From: Lachnospiraceae bacterium
Lineage (GTDB): Bacteria; Bacillota; Clostridia; Lachnospirales; Lachnospiraceae
Direction: 5' to 3'
DNA length: 64,000 bases
Assembly (NCBI GenBank): GCA_015056905.1
Contig: SVFI01000003.1
Coordinates: 62,001-126,000, forward strand
Shown here one piece after another: positions 43,206-50,623 of this stretch. The stretch's first letter is position 1. Each line of letters begins with the position of its first letter. The notes under the pieces are model-generated. The model saw only the letters and a program-made list of their open reading frames with translations, had not been told where the DNA came from and did not search any database. Position numbers and translations under genes: made by a program.

Positions 43206-44846
43206 CTATTTCCCAAACTCCTCCGTCGCTTTCTTAAGCAAATAGTCTTCTCCCGCATCAAACAGCGATGAAACCGCCTGCAAATCAAATGGAATTTTTT
43301 TGTCCAAAGGTACCACCGCTTTGCGAGAATGATCCGTGTCCACAAACACACTACCGTCTTCATTTAACAAAAGTGCTCCGGAATAGGTCAAAATCCCATA
43401 ATCAAAGCTTACGGAATTTACACCTTGGCAGCTTCCATTGCTGTGGGTAAATCCCATCACAGTCACATTCGGATAAGCAGAAGCCGCCATCGTGAAATGG
43501 TCTCCTGCACTGACGGTATTGGCGTTGACGAGTATTACAATCTTCCCATGTCCCCAAAGGTTTTCACCCTGATAGATCTCACATTGCCCGACTTGATAGG
43601 TCACACTTCCGTCATCTGCAACACTATCTATCTTATACTTTTGTGTTTCCTTATCAAACACACCATCATAAGCATATACATGTTCTCCGGGAGGCGCAAT
43701 CAATTTCAAAACATGCTTCACATGATTTCCGGACCCTCCGAAATTAGAGCGAAGATCGAAAATCAAATTTGTTACCCCTTCCTCTTTTAAAGCAAGCATC
43801 TCCTCCCGCAGCCCTGTCTCCATCTCAGAAAAATTCTCTTCGGAATCATAATTCATAAATCGCATACGAAGAAGAACCGTATTCTCATCCACGTGCATCC
43901 AGTCCAGGTTCGAAATTTCAGCCCCTTTGTCAATGACATCTTCGATACAATCCATCATTCTATCGTAATAATTTCCGATTTTTGAAAGCGCAACTGTCTT
44001 CTCCTCACCTGTTTCATCGATGAAACAAACGAAAGCCGTCTCATCTCCCATCCCTGCAATGGGAAGGGCTTCATAAAATTCTTCATTTTCTTCCACTGCA
44101 AAAGAGGAAAACTTTTCTTTTCCTAACAAACTTTCAACCGGCTCTCTATTCCATGCCCGAATTTCACTGCCGTTACGAATACCTGCTTTATAAGCTTCGC
44201 TCTCTTCCTTCACCATAACAGCCACTATCTTTCCGTCTGACAGCTTCATGGTGCAAAACCCATAGTCATTTCCGTACATTTTTTCGTAGGTCATCTTTTC
44301 AATTTTTTCATCTTTTATTCCATATCCGACATGTCCATCCTGAAATTCCATGGCAAACTTTGTCCAGGCAATGGATGCCTCCACCCCATCATGAGCTTTG
44401 TCAGCCTCCTCAAATAACGGCAGATACTTTTCATACAACCCGTCCCAATCTATGTTTTTTTGCTCGGAAAGCACATAATGAAGTTTCATTTCTTCAAATC
44501 CGGTCTTGAAATCTGCCGCATAATCATAGCTTCGATACCCCGGAGAAAAAAGACAGACACCAAGGGATAAAAATGCTGACAATACACTGACAAAACATAA
44601 AACGCGGCGCACTTTTTTCTCTTGCTTTACCATCCCAAAAACAAGAAGAAACGCACCAAAATAAACGCCGAGCATACATGCTTCAAACTCATATATCGCA
44701 ACCAAAACGAGCGTCACAAGAAATGGTAACACATAAAGTAAGCGCCATTTTACGTTTTTCTTTTTTTCTGCAAATCCGGCCAGCCAAAACAAAAAAACTG
44801 CCAGAATCAAATTCAAAACCACACACACAATATCCCAAATAACCAT
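43206..44846 (-). CDS. S41 family (C-terminal processing-like) peptidase
   Basis: A 546-residue membrane-anchored serine protease. Four to five N-terminal helices (1-95) are followed by a PDZ-like region (about 230-285) and a catalytic core with NLIFDLRSNFGGSG and the Ser motif NANTVSAGDHF. The four-helix anchor makes it an extracytoplasmic protease. AGGAGG precedes the ATG. It lies 9 bp downstream of the broken ABC-2 permease and likely belonged to the two-component/ABC operon. Confidence 0.88.
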   Translation of the reverse strand: MVIWDIVCVVLNLILAVFLFWLAGFAEKKKNVKWRLLYVLPFLVTLVLVAIYEFEACMLGVYFGAFLLVFGMVKQEKKVRRVLCFVSVLSAFLSLGVCLFSPGYRSYDYAADFKTGFEEMKLHYVLSEQKNIDWDGLYEKYLPLFEEADKAHDGVEASIAWTKFAMEFQDGHVGYGIKDEKIEKMTYEKMYGNDYGFCTMKLSDGKIVAVMVKEESEAYKAGIRNGSEIRAWNREPVESLLGKEKFSSFAVEENEEFYEALPIAGMGDETAFVCFIDETGEEKTVALSKIGNYYDRMMDCIEDVIDKGAEISNLDWMHVDENTVLLRMRFMNYDSEENFSEMETGLREEMLALKEEGVTNLIFDLRSNFGGSGNHVKHVLKLIAPPGEHVYAYDGVFDKETQKYKIDSVADDGSVTYQVGQCEIYQGENLWGHGKIVILVNANTVSAGDHFTMAASAYPNVTVMGFTHSNGSCQGVNSVSFDYGILTYSGALLLNEDGSVFVDTDHSRKAVVPLDKKIPFDLQAVSSLFDAGEDYLLKKATEEFGK

Positions 44847-44855
44847 AGATGCCTC

Positions 44856-45426
44856 CTAGTTTATATCATCCTTCAAAAAAACCATGTAACCAAGCCATAA
44901 GAAAAACAGCCCAAAGACCAGTGACGAACCTATCACACCTACAATTTGGGATACATTCATTGACGCATCATACCGATAGAATAAATATCAGCATCCAGGT
45001 AACTCCAACCTTTATCTCAAGATTTGATCCCCAGCCGTTACAAAAAGATAACACAAGAAGCGGTAATATCAGATAGAGGGCACTGATTCCCAAACACCAT
45101 AGAATCGTCAAAATGACTCGTGCGCCAAACACATGATTTCTGGAATTTCCCGCCAGAATTTCATAATTAATTGTTTTATCGGTCATATCCCAGCCCACAA
45201 TTCTGGCAACCAAAACACAACATAAAACCAAGCATCCCACAACCATAAACTCCGCATTTTTTGCCAGAAATAATCCTGCGCTTATTTCCGAAAATGCCAT
45301 CCCTTCTTCTACTAAAGCTGAGTAAAAGCCGATTCCTATCGCCAGAAAACCACTGAATAATATCGCATATATTGTAAAATTATCTCTTTTTATTTGATAA
45401 TTTAACCCCTTCATCAGATTCCACAT
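44856..45426 (-). pseudogene. ABC-2 type permease, frameshifted/deleted
   Basis: The first 152 codons encode a normal ABC-2 permease N-terminus with four helices, then a stop at 44968. A permease-like C-terminal end continues in a shifted frame (SQIVGVIGSSLVFGLFFLWLGYM) to a stop at 44856. The total is too short for this family, so a deletion plus frameshift has destroyed the gene. The start at 45426 lies inside the ATPase 3' end, after AGGTG. Confidence 0.75.
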
Positions 45427-46225
45427 TTTGTTCACCTACCATATCCATATAATATTTTTCAAGATTTGCCTCTACCATATGCAAAGTAACCGGTATTACC
45501 CCTCCATCATATAAAGCCTTTGAAATTTTTGTCACATTCTCAAGGCCCTCATAAAGTCTGATACTTCCATCCTCTTCCACCTCAACCTGACCGGCAAAGC
45601 CTTTCTCCTGTAAAATCACAAGTGCCTTAGCATCATTATCGGTATGAATATGATAATATTCCTTACAAATTCGGCGAAGATTTTCTGCGGAAACCGATTG
45701 TATCAGCTTCCCGTGATGAATGAAAATATAGTCCGTACATAGCAGCGATAATTCTGTCAAAATATGAGAGGAAATCAAAATGGTGATATGCTCTTCCTTA
45801 TTAAGCTTTAATAAAAGATTTCGAATCTCGACGATTCCTTCCGGATCTAAACCGTTAATCGGCTCGTCAAGCACCATGATTTCCGGCTTTGTCATAAGAG
45901 CAATAGCGATTCCCAGTCTTTGTCGCATACCGAGAGAAAAATTCTTTACCACTTTTTTTCCTGTGTCAGAAAGACCCACAATTTCCAGAACTTCCTCCAC
46001 TCTGTTCTTATTTGGAATCCCTTTCATAATCCGGAGTTTTTCCAAATTTTCCCTGGCAGTTAAATTCTCTTTTGCATAGGGTGTTTCTATCATAAAGCTC
46101 ATGCGGCTTCTCGCACCCGCCAGTCCTTCTTCCGACGTCTCCCCATAGATGGAGATTTCTCCATCGGTCGGGAGCACAAGACCGCCTAATATTTTCATAA
46201 TCGTGGTCTTCCCTGCCCCGTTCGG
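45380..46225 (-). pseudogene. ABC transporter ATPase, 3' part of a gene split by a mobile element
   Basis: About 281 codons from the middle of the P-loop (PNGAGKTT) to the stop: signature FSLGMRQRLG, Walker B IMVLDEPINGLD and the switch His ISSHIL are all present. The BcrA-like arrangement fits peptide-antibiotic export. The first 38 codons lie beyond the 4.2-kb element at 50411-50524. Precise excision would give an in-frame ATPase of about 319 residues. A GTG now abuts the P-loop, but it has no ribosome site. Confidence 0.85.
46215..46225. other. Left attachment site (att core)
   Basis: GCCCCGTTCGG matches the right site at 10 of 11 positions. The predicted crossover TT is 46221-46222, equidistant from the terminal arm as on the right side. 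Confidence 0.75.
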
Positions 46226-46267
46226 CACACATATAAAAGTAGCACAACTAAAAAGGGGCTGGAACCG

Positions 46268-46405
46268 TTGAAAAATAAGGACATTGATAGACTAATAAGA
46301 TTATGTATAAAAGGCTGGATAACTTATGAGGAGCTTATAAAGCGTTTAGATGAGATAGAGAAAAAAGATAACCCTGAATTACCTGAGCCACCTAGAGTAT
46401 ACTAA
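46268..46405 (+). CDS. XkdX-like phage small protein
   Basis: A 45-residue frame beginning at TTG, too short for the track. The centre DIDRLIRLCIKGWITYEELIKRL has the pattern of XkdX-type tail-associated proteins, in which GxIT/E-E-Y helices follow a basic helix. GGGG lies about 11 bases upstream. It sits at the very edge of the element and may be the last survivor of a tail module. A terminator follows directly. Confidence 0.5.
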   Translation: MKNKDIDRLIRLCIKGWITYEELIKRLDEIEKKDNPELPEPPRVY

Positions 46406-46412
46406 AAAATTA

Positions 46413-46438
46413 GACGGTCAGTTATTGACCGTCTTTTT
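46413..46438 (+). terminator. Terminator after the XkdX-like gene
   Basis: GACGGTCA-GTTAT-TGACCGTC followed by TTTTT. Confidence 0.85.
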
Positions 46439-46442
46439 ATTT

Positions 46443-46607
46443 TTATGCTAATGTGATCTGTCCTAACTCATTTACTATTTTTCTTGCCTCTGCCTTAGTT
46501 CTTGTCTCTGCTACTTTTTCGTATTTCTTAAATTCCTCATTTGTTAAAGGTGCTAAACAGTACATTTTTACTTTTCCGCTTATGATTGCATATACTCCAT
46601 ATTTCAT
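46443..46607 (-). CDS. Small hypothetical element protein
   Basis: A 54-residue protein beginning MKYGVYAIISGKVKMYCLAP and ending in a charged helix (KAEARKIVNELGQITLA). AGGAGGT before the ATG at 46607 decides the start; the track version begins too early. It is divergent from the 51-residue gene, and two palindromes lie between them. Function unknown; it may be a small regulator or membrane-neutral accessory protein of the element. Confidence 0.65.
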   Translation of the reverse strand: MKYGVYAIISGKVKMYCLAPLTNEEFKKYEKVAETRTKAEARKIVNELGQITLA

Positions 46608-46657
46608 ATCTTTTACCTCCTGTAGTGGCTCTGTGTTATTTGTTAATATCATTATAG

Positions 46658-46743
46658 TATATTGCTTGCAATATATCAATATACAGAATAACCAAAGTTT
46701 TACAATTATCTTTGTCCATTTTGTATATTGCTAACAATATACA
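46658..46743. promoter_or_regulatory. Paired palindromic operators between divergent small genes
   Basis: TATATTGC-TT-GCAATATA (46658-46675) and TGTATATTG-CTAA-CAATATACA (46722-46743) share the half-site TATATTG. A TATAAT at 46754-46759 serves the plus-strand gene. This looks like a small genetic switch. Confidence 0.6.
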
Positions 46744-46797
46744 TTTATGCTATTATAATATTGTAACAAGGGAACAGCAAAGAAAGGAGTTAACAGA

Positions 46798-46953
46798 ATG
46801 GAAGATGACAAAATGGTTTTTAAAAGTTACTTAAGAGGATTATTAAGAGATTTAAAGCGTTTAAAGAAAGCGTTAAAAGAAAAGAATTATGAGGAAGTGG
46901 ATAAAATAATAGATAACCTCATAGATGATACTCAAAAGGGTATTGAAGATTAA
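46798..46953 (+). CDS. Small charged helical element protein
   Basis: A 51-residue protein missing from the track. MEDDKMVFKSYLRGLLRDLK continues into a basic/acidic helix (KKALKEKNYEEVDKIIDNLI). AAAGGAG lies before the ATG. Its amphipathic helices suggest a small DNA-associated or coiled-coil protein. Function unknown. Confidence 0.65.
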   Translation: MEDDKMVFKSYLRGLLRDLKRLKKALKEKNYEEVDKIIDNLIDDTQKGIED

Positions 46954-47076
46954 AACTAAATAGGACTAAACACTAGGGCGGTGAGTTTCGGTTAACTTCT
47001 TTCTTGCCACCGCCCCAGTAATTATAAAAATAATAGCAAGAAAGAAAATAAATGTCAATATTTAGGAGGTGTATAC

Positions 47077-47262
47077 ATGGGAGCTAAATACACAAAGGCT
47101 CAGAATAAAGCCACTCAGAAGTACATTAAAAACACCTATGATACTGTCACTACCAGAGTACCTAAAGGTATGAGAGACGTGTATAAAGCACACGCTGAAA
47201 GTAAAGGTACTAGCCTAAATAAACTGATCATAGACCTACTTAATAAGGATATGGAGGGCTAA
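47077..47262 (+). CDS. Arc-like ribbon-helix-helix protein
   Basis: A 61-residue protein with a basic N-terminus and the ribbon-helix-helix pattern TVTTRVPKGMRDVYKAHAES followed by GTSLNKLIIDLLNKD. Such proteins bind operators as dimers in phages and plasmids. TAGGAGGTG precedes the ATG. It may be the repressor for the TATATTG operators 330-420 bp upstream; that link is speculative. Confidence 0.8.
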   Translation: MGAKYTKAQNKATQKYIKNTYDTVTTRVPKGMRDVYKAHAESKGTSLNKLIIDLLNKDMEG

Positions 47263-47264
47263 AA

Positions 47265-47393
47265 ATGACCGATAACGATAAAGACACTACTCCACACTAT
47301 ACACTGTCAACCATGAAAAAGCTGAGGAGTATACACCACCTCCAGCATAACCTAATAAGTTTTTACTCTGTCTGTAAATATCCAGTCTGCTAA
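47265..47393 (+). pseudogene. 5' fragment of a phage gene fused to antisense tape-measure DNA
   Basis: MTDNDKDTTPHYTLSTM starts 2 bp after the ribbon-helix-helix gene, but after about 16-18 codons the DNA becomes the reverse complement of the tape-measure fragment (junction near 47315-47325). The remaining frame to the stop at 47393 is therefore antisense noise. This marks one end of a large internal deletion. Confidence 0.55.
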
Positions 47394-47945
47394 GTTGTTT
47401 AGGACTGTTAATAGTCTGATAGAAATTATTGACTACTCCACCGCCTACAGTTCCGCTACCACCTATAGTAGCTGTGGCTGTTCCTAAGCCAGCTCTGGCA
47501 CTTCCTACCGTGTCAATAGCTAAATCTTTTAAGGTATTAAATAACCCTTTAGTATTATCTTTAACACCTACAGCTATACCCTCTGGTAACCACTTACCGA
47601 CCTCATTAGCCATGAGCTTAGACGGTGAGCCGATTTCAAAGAATTTTTTAAGCCACTCTGTAACATCACCTACAAAACCTTTAATCTTATCTTTAAGCCA
47701 CTGTACTTTATTGTTAATACCGTTGTACAGACCCGTTACAATGTCAGAGCCGATAGACTTAATTTTACCTGTGATTTCTCCGACTTTTTCTACTACAGCG
47801 TCATAGAGTTTTTTTGCTGACTCTTTACCTTTTTTAGCTAAATTTGCGCCCCAGTCACCTACTTTATTGACCACTTTTTTAAGCCAGTCAGCCACTTTCT
47901 GAGGTAACTGTTTGACATATGCTCTCACCTGTCGGCTGTGTTCCT
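47318..47945 (-). pseudogene. Phage tail tape-measure protein, C-terminal fragment
   Basis: About 205 codons of a tape-measure C-terminus: repeated amphipathic helices (WLKKVVNKVGDWGANL, VGEITGKIKSIGSDIVTGLYNGI), FFEIGSPSKLMANEVGKWLPEG and the Gly-rich ending NLLGYAGGGVYSS. The 5' end is cut near 47928, where the sequence changes frame into another short phage coding start (MEVIGTQPTGE). The 3' end is cut near 47320. No complete tail gene survives, so the element cannot build virions. Confidence 0.8.
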
Positions 47946-47976
47946 ATCACTTCCATAATAGTTACCTCTTACAAAG

Positions 47977-48192
47977 TCAAGAAATCTGTACTTTTTGATT
48001 AAAAAAATATAAGTGTATTTCTGTCATGGGAATACCCAAAAGGTCGCACGCCTTAGCCATTTCTTCTGGTTTCCACTGTGTAATACCGCTTAAACGCTGT
48101 CCTACAGCACTCTCGCTCATCTCCATCGCCTCAGCAAAAGCCTTTTGTGTGTTATACACTTCCTTAATTTTGCCCTTTAACTTTGCATACAT
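47977..48192 (-). CDS. Cro-like helix-turn-helix regulator (DUF739-like)
   Basis: A 71-residue regulator with an XRE-type fold: VYNTQKAFAEAMEMSESAVGQRLSG followed by WKPEEMAKACDLLGIP. GAGGAGGTGA before the ATG at 48192 decides the start. It is divergent from the CI-like gene, forming a classic phage lysogeny switch. Confidence 0.85.
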   Translation of the reverse strand: MYAKLKGKIKEVYNTQKAFAEAMEMSESAVGQRLSGITQWKPEEMAKACDLLGIPMTEIHLYFFNQKVQIS

Positions 48193-48208
48193 ATCATCAC
48201 CTCCTCTG

Positions 48209-48343
48209 GTACAGTTTTCTGTACCCCACAAGCCTTATTATACTGATATAATTTTAAATGTCAACACCAAAATACAGAAATTCTATATTTTTTTTATAAA
48301 TCGTACATTATTTGTTGTATTTTCTGTACTTTTACCATATAAT
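48209..48343. promoter_or_regulatory. CI/Cro operator-promoter region
   Basis: GTACAG-TTTT-CTGTAC (48209-48224) is a perfect inverted repeat; TACAGA-AAT-TCTATA (48273-48287) is a weaker copy, and a CTGTAC half-site is at about 48324-48329. The plus-strand promoter is TTGTAT (48315-48320), 17 bp, TATAAT (48338-48343). Confidence 0.65.
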
Positions 48344-48370
48344 GATAATACACAGACAGGAGGTGAAAAT

Positions 48371-48757
48371 ATGAGTGATTACAAAAGAAATAATAGAATA
48401 GCCGAAGCGTTAGCTATGAAAGGGTGGAAACAGGTAGACCTTGTAGAGCGTACAGGCATAAAAAAGAGTTCTATTAACGGCTGGGTAAAACAAAACTGGC
48501 AACCTAAACAAAAGGCTTTAATGGATATGGCTAGAGTTTTAGGGGTATCTGAAATGTGGCTGGCTGGTTATGACGTACCTATGGAGCGTCCACAAGCTCA
48601 AATAAAAAATGATGAGCTGGTTAAGCTCATCATGGAGTTAAAAGATAATGAAGAATTACGTAATTTATGTATGTCTATAAGTCATCTAACAGATGATCAA
48701 CGTAAAACTATAGGGAGCATGGTTACTGAGCTGAGCAAACTTAACACTCTGCACTAA
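48371..48757 (+). CDS. CI-like phage repressor (XRE family)
   Basis: A 128-residue protein with an N-terminal helix-turn-helix (GWKQVDLVERTGIKKSSINGWVKQ) and a helical C-terminal part (KDNEELRNLCMSISHLTDDQRKTIG) instead of a LexA-type autoprotease domain. CAGGAGGTG precedes the ATG; the track's longer start passes through the operator region. It presumably maintains the integrated state. Without a self-cleaving domain, DNA-damage sensing would have to come from the host LexA. Confidence 0.87.
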   Translation: MSDYKRNNRIAEALAMKGWKQVDLVERTGIKKSSINGWVKQNWQPKQKALMDMARVLGVSEMWLAGYDVPMERPQAQIKNDELVKLIMELKDNEELRNLCMSISHLTDDQRKTIGSMVTELSKLNTLH

Positions 48758-48845
48758 GTAAGCCTTGTATGAGGTATAGTAATTCTATATCTGTACAGTT
48801 AGTTAATAATTCTTTGATTGTTTCAATTACAAAATCTCTTTCCAT
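48741..48845 (-). CDS. Possible 34-residue small protein
   Basis: A short antisense frame, MERDFVIETIKELLTNCTD with ELLYLIQGLL, reads like a small amphipathic phage peptide. The ribosome site is weak (GGGGTG) and it overlaps the repressor's 3' end by 17 bp. Uncertain. Confidence 0.4.
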   Translation of the reverse strand: MERDFVIETIKELLTNCTDIELLYLIQGLLSAEC

Positions 48846-48862
48846 AGCTACACCCCATCAAT

Positions 48863-48876
48863 CGAACAAATGTTTG
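48863..48876. promoter_or_regulatory. LexA (DinR) box before the serine recombinase
   Basis: CGAACAAATGTTTG matches the Firmicutes LexA consensus CGAACRNRYGTTYC at 13 of 14 positions. It lies 24 bp before a TATAAT (48900-48905) and 70 bp before the recombinase ATG. Confidence 0.65.
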
Positions 48877-48946
48877 TTTTTTTACAAATTTTATATTACT
48901 ATAATTTTTCCAAAAATTCAATAGTAATTTTATGGAGGGCTCAGGT

Positions 48947-50377
48947 ATGTCACCAAAAAATAAAAAAATAGAAAGAATAGCTTGTTATGTGCGTGTATCT
49001 TCACAAGAGCAAAAGTTACACGGTCTATCTTTAGACGCTCAGCGTGACACACTCAGACGCTACGCTGAGGAGCACGGTTTAAATATAATAGAATGGTATG
49101 AGGATGAGGGAATAAGTGGACGAAAGTTAATCAGACGTAGACCAGCTTTACAGCGTATGCTTAATGACGCTAAAGCTGGCAAGTTTGACCGTATCATATT
49201 TATTAAGCTAGACCGTTATTTTAGGTCTGTAGCTGAGTATTATGAGTGTCAGAAAGTATTAGAGGCTAATAAAGTGACGTGGACGGCTACAGAGGAAAAA
49301 TATGACCTCACCACCGCTAACGGTCGCTACTGGGTGACGCAAAAATTAGCTATGGCTGAATATGAGGCAGATCAGACAGGGGAGCGTATTGACTTAGTGA
49401 ATGAGTATAAAGTCCGTACAGGTCAGCCACTTACAGGAGCGCAGAGTCAGGGCTTAGCCTTTACGGTAGGTAGAGACGAAAAAACGGGCTTAAAAAACGT
49501 CATCCCTGACCCAGAGACTAAAGAGCTTATAACTGATTTTATCAATTACTTTTTAGTACACCAGTCTGTAAAAGGTAGCGTGGTTTATGTCAATAATAAA
49601 TATGGTACTAAACATGAGTACGCCCAGCTTAGAAAAGTGTTAACTGATACTAAATTATGGGGGCACTACAGAGGAAATGACTTTTACTGTAAAGGTTATG
49701 TGGATAAAGCCACTTTTGATAAAATACAGGCTATTTTAGATAGTAACGTAAAACGCCCTAAAACCAATAGAGTGTATCTATTTACTGGTCTACTCTCCTG
49801 TCCTTGCTGTGGTAGAAAAATGACAGGTATAAGCTCTGCTAATCGTGTAAATAGAAAGCCTAATGGTAAAGTATACACTTATACCAATGTGATTTATCAA
49901 TACCGCTGTAATAAGGCTAAAATGTCTAAGCTTTGCACCTTTAGAAAATACCCTAATGAGGCACACTTAGAAAAAGCCATGTTAAACAACCTTAACCGTT
50001 TTATTAACAACCATATAACACACGTTAAAATAACAGCTAACACTAACACCCACACTGACGGTGTTAAAAACTCTATAGCTAACTTACACTCTGAAATGAA
50101 TAGATTAAACACTATGTTTAGAAAAGGTAGAGTTAAAGAGGAGGAGTATGATAGAGAGTATGAGGAGTTGGAAAGACAGCTGGCAGAGTTACAGGAGAGC
50201 TTAACACCTGTGGAGGAAAGAGATTTAAGCATATATGAGGAGCTACTGGCTAAAGATGACTGGAAAGAGTTATATAACGCTCTTAATAAAGAGAATAAAA
50301 GAGCGTTCTGGCGTAAGTATGTAAAGGCTATAAAGCTAGATACAGAGGGCAAACTGGATGAGATAATATTTTTTTGA
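48947..50377 (+). CDS. Large serine recombinase (element integrase)
   Basis: A 476-residue site-specific recombinase. The N-terminal resolvase domain (about 10-150) has the catalytic Ser18 in CYVRVSSQEQ and helix GLSLDAQRDTLRRYAEE. Then come the recombinase domain, a zinc ribbon starting CPCCGRKMTG with later Cys pairs (YRCNKAKMSKLC), and a C-terminal coiled coil (FRKGRVKEEEYDREYEEL). GGAGGG seven bases before the ATG at 48947 decides the start. It catalyses integration and probably excision at the P-loop att sites; no excision factor (RDF) was recognised. Confidence 0.95.
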   Translation: MSPKNKKIERIACYVRVSSQEQKLHGLSLDAQRDTLRRYAEEHGLNIIEWYEDEGISGRKLIRRRPALQRMLNDAKAGKFDRIIFIKLDRYFRSVAEYYECQKVLEANKVTWTATEEKYDLTTANGRYWVTQKLAMAEYEADQTGERIDLVNEYKVRTGQPLTGAQSQGLAFTVGRDEKTGLKNVIPDPETKELITDFINYFLVHQSVKGSVVYVNNKYGTKHEYAQLRKVLTDTKLWGHYRGNDFYCKGYVDKATFDKIQAILDSNVKRPKTNRVYLFTGLLSCPCCGRKMTGISSANRVNRKPNGKVYTYTNVIYQYRCNKAKMSKLCTFRKYPNEAHLEKAMLNNLNRFINNHITHVKITANTNTHTDGVKNSIANLHSEMNRLNTMFRKGRVKEEEYDREYEELERQLAELQESLTPVEERDLSIYEELLAKDDWKELYNALNKENKRAFWRKYVKAIKLDTEGKLDEIIFF

Positions 50378-50399
50378 GCGGTGTGCTACTAACATAGTC

Positions 50400-50410
50400 G
50401 CACCGTTCGG
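50400..50410. other. Right attachment site (att core)
   Basis: GCACCGTTCGG, the right copy of the direct repeat; the predicted crossover TT is 50406-50407, inside the Asn codon of the ATPase P-loop GPNGA. Confidence 0.75.
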
Positions 50411-50524
50411 TCCAATCAAGCCCACAATTTGACCTTCTTTTATTTGAAAGTCCGCATCGTTTACCACCTTATGGTCCATATATTGCTTGGTAATCCCCTT
50501 TGCTTCGATAATTACATTGCTCAT
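50400..50524 (-). pseudogene. ABC transporter ATPase, 5' part of the split gene
   Basis: The first 42 codons of the ATPase (MSNVIIEAKGITKQYMDHKV, then GQIVGLIGPNGA) run into the element at the P-loop. The ATG at 50524 has GGAGGAG upstream; the track's earlier Met is a TTG. The remaining 277 codons are at 45380-46210. The promoter region adjoins the histidine kinase, so the transporter lies immediately downstream of its two-component system. Confidence 0.9.
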
Positions 50525-50623
50525 AATCTCCTCCAAAGTATCTGTTTTCTTTCAGCTTCTATTTCAGAATAAAAAAGAAACTTAAAGAATTTCTTAATTT
50601 TCTTAAATTCTTTAAATTTCTTT

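Larger units (their letters stand above)
46215..50410. mobile_element. Serine-recombinase element inserted in an ABC ATPase P-loop codon
   Basis: A phage-derived element of about 4.2 kb between the imperfect direct repeats GCCCCGTTCGG (46215-46225) and GCACCGTTCGG (50400-50410). Near its ends are inverted arms AGTAGCACA (46238-46246) and TGTGCTACT (50382-50390). It carries an XkdX-like gene, two small divergent genes with operators, a ribbon-helix-helix protein, a tape-measure fragment, Cro/CI-like regulators, and a serine recombinase behind a LexA-like box. Structural and packaging genes are missing. Codon use is AT-richer than the host genes. Confidence 0.85.

Noticed and set aside
47287-47317. 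Last 10 residues of the tape-measure ORF in the track
   Set aside because: They are antisense to the start of the small phage gene at 47265 and lie beyond the deletion junction, so they are not part of the tail protein.
48026-48370. Longer N-terminus of the CI-like repressor in the ORF track
   Set aside because: It runs antisense through the Cro gene and the operator region; the ATG at 48371 has a strong ribosome site.
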